Assembly (NCBI RefSeq): GCF_042676385.1 | Contig: NZ_JBHTHA010000027.1 | Location: 1 to 64,000 of the forward strand | DNA: 64,000 nt | Origin: Paenibacillus_E sp042676385 | GTDB lineage: Bacteria > Bacillota > Bacilli > Paenibacillales > NBRC-103111 | Reading direction: 5' to 3' | Program-made: the position numbers and the translations under genes | Shown here: positions 25,645 through 34,835 of the stretch, in pieces | Numbering within the stretch: position 1 is the first letter of the stretch | Layout: every line of letters starts with the position of its first letter | Notes under the pieces: model-generated | Seen by the model: the letters and a program-made list of their open reading frames with translations, nothing else | Told to the model about the DNA's origin: nothing | Databases searched by the model: none

Positions 25645-26714
25645 AAAGGACTTTTATTATTGCTGAAGCAGGTGTAAATCATAATGGGTCTCTTGAAACA
25701 GCAATGCGTTTAATTGATACCGCAGCAGATGCTGGGGCGGATGCTGTTAAGTTTCAAACTTTCAAAACAGAGAAACTTGTCAGTAAGCATGCTGCAAAAG
25801 CAGACTATCAGAAACGATTGACAAATGAAGATGAGACGCAGTTTGAAATGCTTAAAAAATTAGAACTGAATCATGATGATCATCTCAGATTAATACGATA
25901 TTGTGAAACAAGAAACATACAGTTTTTATCGACACCATTTGATTCCGATAGCGTGGATTTATTGGGGAGTACATTCGGTCTAACGACTTTAAAACTTTCT
26001 TCAGGGGATTTAACAAACGCACCGTTGTTGTTGCAAATATCCCAGATGAAGAAGAAGGTTCTATTATCTACTGGAATGAGCCATTTAGGGGAGATTGAAA
26101 CAGCATTATTTGTACTGGCATTTGGTTATCTTCGACAACCGACGGAGAGCTTTAATTTGACAGAGGCAAAAAAGGCTTACGGAAGTGTAGCAGGGCAGCA
26201 ATGGTTAAAAGAAATGGTAACGCTTTTGCATTGTACAACCGAATATCCCGCTTCTTTCACTGAAGTGAACCTGAAAGCAATGGAAGTTATGCGTGCCGCT
26301 TTTGGACTCGGAGTTGGTTATTCAGACCACACCGTTGGTATAACGATTCCGATCGCGGCATCTGCCCTAGGTGCAGAAGTGATTGAAAAACATTTTACGC
26401 TTGATCGAAATATGCAAGGGCCAGATCATCAAGCTTCAATAGAACCGAAAGAACTACAAGAGATGGTTAAGGCTATTCGAGATGTAGACGCTGCTTTAGG
26501 GACTGGAATCAAAGTGGCAACTGCCTCAGAAATCAAGAATATAAAAACGTCTAGAAAAAGCATTGTAGCTGCTAGACCAATCCGAAAAGGCGAGCAATTC
26601 TCGGAAATTAATATTACGATTAAAAGGCCAGGTTCTGGGAAAGAACCAATAGAATATTGGAATATTCTTGGGCAAGTGGCAGATCGTAATTATGAACAGG
26701 ATGAAAACATATGA
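25641..26714 (+). CDS. legI: N-acetylneuraminate/legionaminate synthase (NeuB/LegI type)
   Basis: A 357-residue enzyme that condenses a 6-carbon amino sugar with phosphoenolpyruvate to a nonulosonate. The TIM barrel starts FIIAEAGVNHNGSLETAMRLIDTAADAGADAVKFQTF. SDHTVG and the EKHFTLDR motif at about 250-260 are present, as is a C-terminal SAF (antifreeze-like) domain (RKSIVAARPIRKGEQFSEINITIKRPG). LegI rather than NeuB is inferred from the neighbours. Confidence 0.9.
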   Translation: MKRTFIIAEAGVNHNGSLETAMRLIDTAADAGADAVKFQTFKTEKLVSKHAAKADYQKRLTNEDETQFEMLKKLELNHDDHLRLIRYCETRNIQFLSTPFDSDSVDLLGSTFGLTTLKLSSGDLTNAPLLLQISQMKKKVLLSTGMSHLGEIETALFVLAFGYLRQPTESFNLTEAKKAYGSVAGQQWLKEMVTLLHCTTEYPASFTEVNLKAMEVMRAAFGLGVGYSDHTVGITIPIAASALGAEVIEKHFTLDRNMQGPDHQASIEPKELQEMVKAIRDVDAALGTGIKVATASEIKNIKTSRKSIVAARPIRKGEQFSEINITIKRPGSGKEPIEYWNILGQVADRNYEQDENI

Positions 26715-27352
26715 GGCTAGACCGCCCGGTTATTGTGTTGGGTGGCGGAGGACATGCTAAAGTTGTCATTGATACACTTCAAGAGATGGAACATAAGATA
26801 TTAGGTTGTGTGATAGCTGGCAATATCGAATCGCAACTGGAAGTCATGGGAGTAGCAATACTTGGCGACGATAAATATGTAGAACATTATGCACCAGAAG
26901 AAGTCTTTTTAATAAACGGAATAGGTTCTATTGGAAATAGTACTCTGAGAAAAAATATTTTCGAGAAATTTAAACAGAAACAATATATGTTTTTAAACGT
27001 GATCCATCCCAATTCATTTGTTTCTAAAAATGCGGTACTGGGGGAAGGCGTTCAGATTATGGCAGGATCCGTAATTCAATCCGGAACAATTATTGGAAGA
27101 AATTGCATTATTAACACAAAGGCCTCTATAGATCATGATAGTAAAGTTGAGAACCACGTACATATAGCTCCTGGAGCAGTGCTTTGTGGGAATGTATATA
27201 TAGGACAAGCAACTCATGTAGGGGCGGGAGCAACAATTATCCAAGGGATTCATGTTGGAAGTTCTAGTATTGTTGGAGCCGGTTCAGTAGTGGTTAAAAA
27301 CGTGCCAGACAATACCATTGTTTTTGGGAACCCAGCCAAATGTAAAAAATAA
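26711..27352 (+). CDS. legH: Sugar O/N-acetyltransferase, NeuD/PglD/LegH type
   Basis: A 213-residue protein. The N-terminal nucleotide-sugar-binding fold (VIVLGGGGHAKVVIDTLQE) is followed by a left-handed beta-helix of hexapeptide repeats from about residue 95 (NAVLGEGVQIMAGSVIQSGT, ending GAGSVVVKNVPDNTIVFGNPA). In this context it most likely N-acetylates the 4-amino sugar made by LegC. Overlaps legI by 4 nt. Confidence 0.82.
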   Translation: MRLDRPVIVLGGGGHAKVVIDTLQEMEHKILGCVIAGNIESQLEVMGVAILGDDKYVEHYAPEEVFLINGIGSIGNSTLRKNIFEKFKQKQYMFLNVIHPNSFVSKNAVLGEGVQIMAGSVIQSGTIIGRNCIINTKASIDHDSKVENHVHIAPGAVLCGNVYIGQATHVGAGATIIQGIHVGSSSIVGAGSVVVKNVPDNTIVFGNPAKCKK

Positions 27353-27413
27353 CAACTACAAAATGAGAATGTAAATGTCGATATTATTATTACAAAGCCA
27401 AGGAGGATATGAT

Positions 27414-27782
27414 ATGACGGAATCTATAAAAGAAAATACTATAGAAATGATCGAAGAGATTTTAATTTATATTAACCGTGCCCGAAAAAATCGAGATATC
27501 ATAGAACAATATTATTTTGAACAGAAATTCGAAGCTGCAAAAATCGAACTAGATAATCTTTTTGAAGGTGTCGTCTGGATCGAGTACGCGGGGTTGCAAT
27601 TGGGTATTCCGAATTCCATCTCTCTCAAAGACCCCCTGTTTGATGGGATAAAGGAAGCACTTGAAAAAGATGACTGGCTTACCTTAATTGATTTTATCTC
27701 TTATCAATACAAACGATACCTCGATATTATCGAGATAACCTATTGGGACAAATACAATGAAATGAAAGGGCGTATCGGGTAA
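27414..27782 (+). CDS. Small hypothetical protein in the glycan operon
   Basis: A 122-residue acidic, probably all-helical protein (for example ENTIEMIEEILIYINRARKN and LTLIDFISYQYKRYLDIIEITYW), with no signal peptide, membrane segment or motif I recognise. AAGGAGG fits ATG 27414; an upstream in-frame start at 27375 is less likely. The stop overlaps the maf start (TAATG), so it is translated with the Maf-type glycosyltransferase and could be its partner. Confidence 0.75.
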   Translation: MTESIKENTIEMIEEILIYINRARKNRDIIEQYYFEQKFEAAKIELDNLFEGVVWIEYAGLQLGIPNSISLKDPLFDGIKEALEKDDWLTLIDFISYQYKRYLDIIEITYWDKYNEMKGRIG

Positions 27783-29617
27783 TGTCGTGGTATGAGCATA
27801 ATATCCAAATTCTTAAGGAACAAAGCCGTTACGCTTATCTGTACCATCAATTGGAACAAATAGAACAACACGAAGAGTTTGATTGGTATAAATCGTTTAT
27901 TGACGAAAGTGAAGAATCCCACAAATCGGAAGCGATAAACTCTATTCAAAATGCGATTGATTTGGACGAAATAAAAAGGAGCAAATCAATCGTCATTCTT
28001 GGTTTTGGGTTGGGTTATGTGCCGGAGGAACTGCTTAACTTTGTATCCGATCAAGCGTTGATTATTGTCTTGGAATCGAATTTACCTCTCTTGAAAGCTG
28101 CGTTTCATCTGAAGGATCTAAGCAAGGTGTTATCATACGGCCGATTGGCTATTATTTCCTCAGAAAATGATCGACTTGAAGCATCCATAACGAAATTTAT
28201 TCTTAGCAACTATTTTTTTGTTACTAACCGAATTCTATTTATAGAGAATGACTTGATAAATCAAAGAGATCTTAATTATTTAGCTTTATTAAGAACAAGT
28301 TTTGTTAATGCTAGATTATCGTTTCAAGGGAAAATGGGGAATTCACCTGAAGATACCATTATTGGAAACATTCAAAATGCAGTCAATATTCATGAGACTC
28401 TTTCCACGTATCCCTTTGAAGAGCTACTTGGTAAATTTAAAGGTGTTCCTGCCATTTGTGTAGCAGCTGGGCCGTCTTTGGCTAAGAATATGAACCTTTT
28501 AAAAGAATTGAAAGACAAAGCGCTGATATTTGCATGCGATACAATAGTAGAGAAATTGCAGAAAGAAGGTATCATTCCCCATTTTGTGTCTAGTCTTGAA
28601 AGAGGAATTGAAGTTTATAACTATTTTTATAAGGATAAACAGTTTGATCCATCGATCATTTTTATTGGATTATCTCTCCTTTACCCGAAAATATTTGAGG
28701 AGTATCCAGGACCTAAAATGGTGGTTGCAAGAAAAGGGTTATCATTTGAGAGTTTTTTAAAGATGTCGATACCATATTTAGCTCAGATTGAAGCTGGTAA
28801 GAGTGTTGCACATTTAAATTTCGCGCTAGCACATGCCTTGGGGTGCGATCCTATCATTTTGATTGGACAAGATTTAGCTTTTGGGGAAGATGGTCATACA
28901 CATGCTAAGGGTACTTACGATGAAAATGAAGCCTTTTTGTCTACGAATCAGTCGACAATGGTTCCAAATGAATTAACCTATATGGTGGATGGTTATTATG
29001 GTGAACAAGTTCGAACAAACAATCTTTGGAGTATTTTTAGGGAATGGTTCGAACAAAAAATATTGGAAGTAGATGTGAAATGCATTAACTCAACAGAAGG
29101 TGGCGCCTACATCAAGGGAGCGGAGCATATTTCTCTTAAGGAGGCTGCGGAACGCTATTGTATAAACGAAATTGATACATTCCTTCTTGACTCTATTCGA
29201 AATTATAAGTGTGATTCTGAACTAAAACAAAATACGGGAAAAACCTTATATGAACAAACAAAGATAATGGATGAAATCATAGATAATATGATCGAGGAAT
29301 TTGATAAAATGATTGATACACTTCAAGGATATCAAATTTCCAACCTATGGAGTAAAAATAGGGCTATGGTTGCAGAATCGTTCCGCAGCATATATGCCGA
29401 GTATCTTAATATTTTGCTTAAAGATCAAAGTTTATTAAATATGATACAGTACGGTTTATTCACCACTGTTTCGAGAATTAATCGTGTTGAAGTTATTGAG
29501 ACTGGAGAACAATTCACTAAAATAAGTAATGATTTGATTGAACTAATGAATTACTCGAAAAAATACGCTAATGAACTGAAAAAAACCTATGAAGTTTTAT
29601 TAAATCAACTAGGATAA
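27782..29617 (+). CDS. maf: Motility-associated factor (Maf), DUF115-type flagellin glycosyltransferase
   Basis: A 611-residue Maf-family protein. The central DUF115 domain (about residues 190-420) contains FKGVPAICVAAGPSLAKNMNLLKELKDKALIFACDT and HALGCDPIILIGQDLAFGEDGHTHAKGTY. In Campylobacter, Aeromonas, Clostridium and Geobacillus, Maf proteins transfer nonulosonates such as pseudaminate or legionaminate to flagellin before export. The position beside a nonulosonate pathway and near hag supports that role. A helical C-terminal region follows. Confidence 0.9.
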   Translation: MSWYEHNIQILKEQSRYAYLYHQLEQIEQHEEFDWYKSFIDESEESHKSEAINSIQNAIDLDEIKRSKSIVILGFGLGYVPEELLNFVSDQALIIVLESNLPLLKAAFHLKDLSKVLSYGRLAIISSENDRLEASITKFILSNYFFVTNRILFIENDLINQRDLNYLALLRTSFVNARLSFQGKMGNSPEDTIIGNIQNAVNIHETLSTYPFEELLGKFKGVPAICVAAGPSLAKNMNLLKELKDKALIFACDTIVEKLQKEGIIPHFVSSLERGIEVYNYFYKDKQFDPSIIFIGLSLLYPKIFEEYPGPKMVVARKGLSFESFLKMSIPYLAQIEAGKSVAHLNFALAHALGCDPIILIGQDLAFGEDGHTHAKGTYDENEAFLSTNQSTMVPNELTYMVDGYYGEQVRTNNLWSIFREWFEQKILEVDVKCINSTEGGAYIKGAEHISLKEAAERYCINEIDTFLLDSIRNYKCDSELKQNTGKTLYEQTKIMDEIIDNMIEEFDKMIDTLQGYQISNLWSKNRAMVAESFRSIYAEYLNILLKDQSLLNMIQYGLFTTVSRINRVEVIETGEQFTKISNDLIELMNYSKKYANELKKTYEVLLNQLG

Positions 29618-29636
29618 ACAGTCGGAGGTGTAGGAT

Positions 29637-30686
29637 ATGGCTCAATGGGAAAAGATTCTGATATTACCTGACATTTCAATCTTTTCTGCACTAAAGATTC
29701 TTGACCAATCGGCCATGCAGCTACTGCTTGTAGTTGATCCTATGAAGCGATTACTTGGGACAATATCTGATGGGGATTTTCGTCGTGGTATTCTAAAGGG
29801 AATATCAATGGATGCTTGTGTCCGTGATGTCATGAATTCTTCACCAATTGTGGGTTCAATCAACGATAATCATGAACGAATCTTTGCTCTTATGCGTACA
29901 AAAAAATTACGTCACATTCCTATTCTGAATAAGAATGGTTGTGTAGTTCGAGTAGAAACACTCGATGAATACATTAATGTTGAAGAGATGGAGAACCCAG
30001 TAGTGTTAATGGCCGGTGGATTAGGAACAAGGCTTCGGCCATTAACAGATGATTGCCCAAAGCCTCTCTTAAATATTGGTGGAAGACCGCTTCTTGAAAC
30101 AATTATTTCAAATCTGGAGAAGAACGGCTTTCGTAACATTTTTATTTCAGTTAATTATCGTGCTGAAATGATTGAGAAGTACTTCGGAGACGGAAGTCAA
30201 TTCGGGGTTAACATTCGATACATTCATGAGGAACAAAGAATGGGAACCGCGGGGGCCCTCACCCTTTTGCCAGAAGCACCAACGAAACCAATAATTATCA
30301 TGAATGGAGACCTGCTTACTAAGGTCAACTTCAAACAATTACTTGAATTCCATATCGAACGTGAGGCAAAGGCCACTATGTGCGTACGAGACTATGAGTT
30401 TCAAGTTCCATACGGTGTAATTAACATTAACGAACACCGGATTAAATCTATTGTAGAGAAACCTATACAACGATATTATGTGAATGCGGGAATTTACGTT
30501 TTAAATCCCGAAGTATTGAAAAGGATACCGAAGGAAACTTTTTACGATATGCCTACTTTGTATGAACAATTAGTTCATTCTAATGAAGAATCTGTAGTTT
30601 TTCCAATTCGCGAGTATTGGTTAGATATCGGAAGAATGGATGACTACAATCGTGCAAATGTTGAGTTTATGGAGGTTTTCGGATGA
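29637..30686 (+). CDS. ptmE: CBS-domain sugar-1-phosphate guanylyltransferase (PtmE type)
   Basis: A 349-residue fusion of two N-terminal CBS domains (about residues 1-118, with LLVVDPMKRLLGTISDGDFRR) and a nucleotidyltransferase domain (VVLMAGGLGTRLRPLTDDCPKPLLNIGGRPLLE). The same arrangement is seen in Campylobacter PtmE, which makes the GDP-linked precursor of legionaminic acid. CBS modules probably sense nucleotides. The 3' end overlaps legF by 4 nt. Confidence 0.85.
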   Translation: MAQWEKILILPDISIFSALKILDQSAMQLLLVVDPMKRLLGTISDGDFRRGILKGISMDACVRDVMNSSPIVGSINDNHERIFALMRTKKLRHIPILNKNGCVVRVETLDEYINVEEMENPVVLMAGGLGTRLRPLTDDCPKPLLNIGGRPLLETIISNLEKNGFRNIFISVNYRAEMIEKYFGDGSQFGVNIRYIHEEQRMGTAGALTLLPEAPTKPIIIMNGDLLTKVNFKQLLEFHIEREAKATMCVRDYEFQVPYGVININEHRIKSIVEKPIQRYYVNAGIYVLNPEVLKRIPKETFYDMPTLYEQLVHSNEESVVFPIREYWLDIGRMDDYNRANVEFMEVFG

Positions 30687-31381
30687 TTCTAGGGCATAAA
30701 GTTCTGGCCATCATTCCCGCGAGAGGCGGTTCCAAGGGAGTGCCTTTTAAAAACATTCGGCCTCTTGGGGGGAAGCCATTGATTGCTTGGACCATTGAGG
30801 CAGCAAAGCAGTCAAAATATATTGATCGGCTAATCCTCACATCAGACGATAGCACTATTATTAAGGTAGCGAAAGAATACCGATGCGATGTTCCGTTTGT
30901 TCGGCCAGCTGCCTTGGCGCAGGATAAAACGCCTGGTATTGATCCGGTTCTTCATGCGATTGAACAAGTTCCAGGTTATGATTGGACGGTTTTGTTGCAA
31001 CCTACTTCGCCGCTTCGAACAACGGAAGATATTGATGGATGTCTGGAAGCATGTGTACTAAATCGAGAAGTCAGTTGTGTGAGCGTAACTGAGCCGGATA
31101 AAAGCCCATATTGGATGTATACTCTTGATGATCAGGGGAAAATGAATCCTTTGTTTTCGGGCATTACTGCCGAACGTCGTCAGGACTTACCCCAAAGTTA
31201 TGTCCTTAACGGAGCAGTATATACTGCCAATACAAGGTGGTTAATGGAGTATGGTAGTTTTATAGGTCCACAAATGCGAAGTTATTTAATGCCTAGAGAC
31301 CGATCTATCGATATGGATACAATTGCTGATTTTGAATATGCTGAGTGGTTGTTACTCAAAAGGGGTGAAATCAATAAATGA
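30683..31381 (+). CDS. legF: CMP-nonulosonate cytidylyltransferase (NeuA/LegF type)
   Basis: A 232-residue enzyme that activates the nonulosonate with CTP. The signature IIPARGGSKGVPFKNIRPLGGKPLIAWTIE lies at residues 10-39, and LLQPTSPLRTTEDID at about 107-121. The product, probably CMP-legionaminate, would be the Maf donor. Starts inside ptmE and overlaps legB. Confidence 0.9.
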   Translation: MILGHKVLAIIPARGGSKGVPFKNIRPLGGKPLIAWTIEAAKQSKYIDRLILTSDDSTIIKVAKEYRCDVPFVRPAALAQDKTPGIDPVLHAIEQVPGYDWTVLLQPTSPLRTTEDIDGCLEACVLNREVSCVSVTEPDKSPYWMYTLDDQGKMNPLFSGITAERRQDLPQSYVLNGAVYTANTRWLMEYGSFIGPQMRSYLMPRDRSIDMDTIADFEYAEWLLLKRGEINK

Positions 31382-32388
31382 ATCTACGCGGTAAAAAAGT
31401 GCTCGTAACCGGCGCAGACGGCTTTATTGGATCGCATTTAACTGAATATCTGGTACGTTTTGGTTGTGATGTTACAGCTTTCGTCATGTACAACTCATTT
31501 AATTCTTGGGGATGGCTTGACGACTCGAAAGAAGAGATTAAACACCAGCTTCGCGTCGTTTCAGGTGACATTCGAGATGCGTATGGTGTACGTCGTGCTA
31601 TGGAAGGTCAGGAAGTGGTTTTCCATTTGGCCGCTCTTATTGCTATTCCATTTTCTTATACTTCTCCTGCTACTTATGTGGAAACTAATGTAACAGGGAC
31701 TTTGAACGTCGTCCAAGCTGCTAGAGATATGGGTGTAGAAAAATTAGTGAATACTTCAACAAGCGAAGTATACGGAACTGCCAAGTATGTTCCCATTGAC
31801 GAGGCACATCCACTGCAAGGGCAATCGCCTTATTCTGCATCGAAAATAGGAGCGGATCACATCGCGATGTCGTTCTATCATTCTTTTTCAACCCCGGTGG
31901 CCACTGTCCGCCCTTTTAATACTTATGGACCTAGGCAATCTGCACGTGCTGTGATACCGACCATTATTACGCAGGTTGCGGCAGGGCAAGACCAAATCCA
32001 ACTTGGGTCCTTGCACCCAACACGTGATTTTAATTTTGTGCAGGATACGGTTCGGGGATTTGTTTCGATGGCAGAATCGGAACGATCCGTGGGAGAAATT
32101 ATTAACATTGGCAGCAATTACGAAGTGTCCATAGGGGACACAGCTCATACGATTGCTCGTTTGATGGGGAAAGATGTCACAGTGGTCACCGACGACCTGC
32201 GATTAAGACCGGATAAAAGCGAGGTCGAAAGGTTGTGGGCAGATAATTCAAAAGCTAAACAAATGCTGGGTTGGGAGCCTGTCTATGGAGGCTTAGACGG
32301 TTTTGAACGTGGGCTCAAGGAAACCATTGCATTTTTTATGGAGCCCCAAAATCTACAGCGTTACAAAACAGGGATATATAATATATGA
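31378..32388 (+). CDS. legB: NDP-GlcNAc 4,6-dehydratase (LegB type)
   Basis: A 336-residue extended SDR. The NAD-binding motif is VTGADGFIGSHLTEYL. The catalytic region has NTSTSEVYGTAKYVPIDE and the YSASKIGAD (Tyr-X3-Lys) motif at about residues 151-159, with RPFNTYGPRQSARAVIPTII downstream. It would make the 4-keto-6-deoxy sugar that LegC aminates. Overlaps both neighbours by 4 nt. Confidence 0.9.
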   Translation: MNLRGKKVLVTGADGFIGSHLTEYLVRFGCDVTAFVMYNSFNSWGWLDDSKEEIKHQLRVVSGDIRDAYGVRRAMEGQEVVFHLAALIAIPFSYTSPATYVETNVTGTLNVVQAARDMGVEKLVNTSTSEVYGTAKYVPIDEAHPLQGQSPYSASKIGADHIAMSFYHSFSTPVATVRPFNTYGPRQSARAVIPTIITQVAAGQDQIQLGSLHPTRDFNFVQDTVRGFVSMAESERSVGEIINIGSNYEVSIGDTAHTIARLMGKDVTVVTDDLRLRPDKSEVERLWADNSKAKQMLGWEPVYGGLDGFERGLKETIAFFMEPQNLQRYKTGIYNI

Positions 32389-33560
32389 AATCAAAGAACG
32401 AATTTGTCGATACAGTAATTGCTACTTTACGTAAAGCTCTTTCATCGGAGAACAGTAAGTTAACACCCCTTCATGCACCTCATTTTTCAGGAAATGAATG
32501 GAATTATTTAAAAGAATGTTTAGACACGGGTTGGGTTTCTTCTGTCGGCCCATTTGTTGATCGCTTTGAGAAAGAATTGGCAAGCTTTACAGGCGCCAAG
32601 TATGCGGTAGCTGTCGTCAATGGTACAGCAGCCCTTCATATATCTTTATTACTTTCGGGTGTGCTTCCTGGAGATGAAGTACTTATGCCTTCTCTAACTT
32701 TTGTTGCAACTGCGAATGCAATTACCTATTGTCAGGCTGTCCCCCATTTTGTTGATAGTACTGAGAATACATTAGGTATCAATGTTGATAAACTAAATGA
32801 TTATTTGCTTGAAATAGCGTATATAAAAGACGGAAATTGTTACAATCGATTTACAGGTAGAAGAATCGCTGCATTAGTACCAATGCATACTTTTGGTCAT
32901 CCTGCTGATCTGGAAGGGATTTTGCTGATCTGTGAGAAGTTCTCATTAACTTTAGTTGAAGATGCTGCCGAATCATTAGGTTCATTATATAAAGGACAAC
33001 ATACGGGTACTTTTGGAAAAGCGGGGGCTATAAGTTTTAATGGGAATAAGATCATGACTACTGGCGGTGGAGGGGCTATAATTACCAATGATGAGTCCCT
33101 AGCGAAGCAGGCAAAGCATCTAACGACAACTGCCAAAGTACCTCATTCGTGGCATTTTATACATGATAGGACAGGTTTCAATTATCGGATGCCTAACATT
33201 AATGCTGCACTGGGATGTGCTCAACTAGAGCAGCTACCCTTTTTTATCGAAAGGAAAAGAAGGTTGGCCCATCTTTACTCAGAGATGTTTCAACAAGTCT
33301 CTGGTATTCGATTTTTTAGGGAATCTACAGGCAGCAGAAGCAACTATTGGTTAAATACTCTGATTTTAGATACTGATTATGCATCTGAACTTGAGTCTTT
33401 GTTAAAACAAACTAATGAAGAAGGTATTATGACTAGACCTGTCTGGAGACTTCTCCACGAATTACCAATGTATGTTGATTGTCCTAGCATGGACTTATCA
33501 GGATCACGTGATTTAGAACGTAGGATACTGAATATTCCAAGCGGGGTTGAGTTAATTTAA
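32385..33560 (+). CDS. legC: PLP-dependent sugar aminotransferase (LegC, DegT/DnrJ/EryC1 family)
   Basis: A 391-residue aminotransferase. Features are GWVSSVGPFVDRFEKELASFTGAKYAVAVVNGTAALH, VEDAAESLGS and the PLP lysine in SFNGNKIMTTGGGGAI (near residue 221). It aminates C4 of the LegB product. It is the last gene of the pathway operon. The family also includes PseC; LegC is favoured because the other genes are of the Leg type. Confidence 0.9.
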   Translation: MKSKNEFVDTVIATLRKALSSENSKLTPLHAPHFSGNEWNYLKECLDTGWVSSVGPFVDRFEKELASFTGAKYAVAVVNGTAALHISLLLSGVLPGDEVLMPSLTFVATANAITYCQAVPHFVDSTENTLGINVDKLNDYLLEIAYIKDGNCYNRFTGRRIAALVPMHTFGHPADLEGILLICEKFSLTLVEDAAESLGSLYKGQHTGTFGKAGAISFNGNKIMTTGGGGAIITNDESLAKQAKHLTTTAKVPHSWHFIHDRTGFNYRMPNINAALGCAQLEQLPFFIERKRRLAHLYSEMFQQVSGIRFFRESTGSRSNYWLNTLILDTDYASELESLLKQTNEEGIMTRPVWRLLHELPMYVDCPSMDLSGSRDLERRILNIPSGVELI

Positions 33561-33600
33561 ATTTTTACGAAAAAATTTGTGATTTAGTCGATTTTCTCTT

Positions 33601-33626
33601 TAAAGTTTTCCAGCATTTGTCGATAT
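33601..33626 (+). promoter_or_regulatory. SigD-type promoter of flaG-fliS
   Basis: TAAAGTTT starts at 33601 and GTCGATAT is at 33619-33626. The spacer is 14 nt after TAAA, 2 nt shorter than at flgM and hag; otherwise a close match. Confidence 0.65.
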
Positions 33627-33672
33627 AGTTCTTATATAGATTAATCGGAGCAGCAAAAAGGAGGAGATCAGG

Positions 33673-34134
33673 ATGGCAAATGATTTTTCGGTCAATAGTT
33701 CTACGTATGTACCAAGTATCCCTATTGTTACTGGTTCTGCACAAGTGACTAATTCTGTTGACCATGGAACCACAACTATTATAGGAGAGAGCTTAACCTC
33801 TGGTTTTTCAAGTAGTAATGATCATGCTAACTCTCAGCAGCCTATTAAAGGGATTCAAACTTCCGTTGAATTAAAGCAAGCGGAAATGCGTGGCGATAAG
33901 GTTAGCGCTGGTGACGAAGTCGTAATAAAAGCCATTGAAAAAGCGAATAAAGCATTGGACGGCAGATATACGTCATTCGAGTTTTCGGTACATGAGAAAA
34001 CGAAGCAGATTTCGATCAAAGTATTGGATAAGGATACCGGTGAAGTGATTCGAGAAATTCCGCCAGAAAAAACGTTAGATATGGTAGCGCGACTGTGGGA
34101 AATGGCCGGCATATTGGTAGACGAAAAGCGCTAA
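33673..34134 (+). CDS. flaG: Flagellar protein FlaG
   Basis: A 153-residue FlaG-family protein. The N-terminal third is Ser/Thr-rich and variable. The C-terminal domain (KANKALDGRYTSFEFSVHEKTKQISIKVLDKDTGEVIREIPPEKTLDMVARLWEMAGILVDEKR) carries the family signature IREIPPE. It affects filament length in several bacteria. It precedes fliS in a small SigD operon. AGGAGGAG lies before the ATG. Confidence 0.92.
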   Translation: MANDFSVNSSTYVPSIPIVTGSAQVTNSVDHGTTTIIGESLTSGFSSSNDHANSQQPIKGIQTSVELKQAEMRGDKVSAGDEVVIKAIEKANKALDGRYTSFEFSVHEKTKQISIKVLDKDTGEVIREIPPEKTLDMVARLWEMAGILVDEKR

Positions 34135-34149
34135 GGGGTGGACAAACAA

Positions 34150-34548
34150 ATGTCGATGAATATGCAACAAGAACGATATTTACATAATACGGTTCAGCAA
34201 GCTTCACCTGCACAATTGCTATTGATGCTATATGATGGGGCGATACGATTTTGTAAGTTGGCTGTAAACGAACTGAAAAAAGAAAATTATCCAGCTGCAA
34301 ATAACCATTTGCTTAAGGCGCAGGATATAGTTCGTGAATTAACTTGTACCTTAAATATGGAGTTCCCAATCTCAGAGAATCTATACAAGCTTTATGATTA
34401 CTTCAATCACTTACTTATTCAAGCGAACGTTAAGAAGAGTGAGGAGCTTGTGAATGAGGTTCTATCCTATTTAATAGAATTAAAAGAAACATGGATACTA
34501 GCTTCTAAACAAGCACAAATACCAAATAGAAATATAACAACCAGATAA
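34150..34548 (+). CDS. fliS: Flagellin export chaperone FliS
   Basis: A 132-residue helical chaperone (NTVQQASPAQLLLMLYDGAIRFCKLAVNELKKENYPAANNHLLKAQDIVRELTCTLNME) that binds the flagellin C terminus and prevents early polymerisation. ATG at 34150 is used because AAGGGGTG at 34133-34140 is 9 nt upstream; the GTG at 34138 is inside that ribosome site. Confidence 0.94.
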   Translation: MSMNMQQERYLHNTVQQASPAQLLLMLYDGAIRFCKLAVNELKKENYPAANNHLLKAQDIVRELTCTLNMEFPISENLYKLYDYFNHLLIQANVKKSEELVNEVLSYLIELKETWILASKQAQIPNRNITTR

Positions 34549-34619
34549 AAAGATTAAAGCAAATTATATAGAAAATAGAACAACATCTCCCTTACAATTT
34601 AGAAAGTTCTGAAATAGGT

Positions 34620-34656
34620 CCTGTTTTTCTACATTTGTAGAATACAGGTCCTTTTT
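34620..34656 (+). terminator. flaG-fliS terminator
   Basis: CCTGT...TTCTAC-ATTT-GTAGAA...ACAGG hairpin followed by TCCTTTTT. The remaining sequence to 34744 shows nothing recognisable. Confidence 0.75.
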
Positions 34657-34835
34657 GCATTTAATGGATTATCATGGTTTTGGGTCAATTGCTTTTAGAA
34701 TGAGTTCTTTGATGATTTAGATATAATGAGGTTAACTTTTAGGTCTCACATTCCGCACCCCTGCTACTCTGAAAATGGCGAATTATGGTGTATGCTAGAG
34801 TCCATAGAGTAAGAATAGTGAGGTGCGGGAATAAA

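Noticed and set aside
23784..26714. Sialic acid (Neu5Ac) synthesis locus
   Set aside because: NeuC- and NeuB-like genes are present, but LegB, LegC and PtmE homologues in the same operon point to a 6-deoxy diamino nonulosonate instead.
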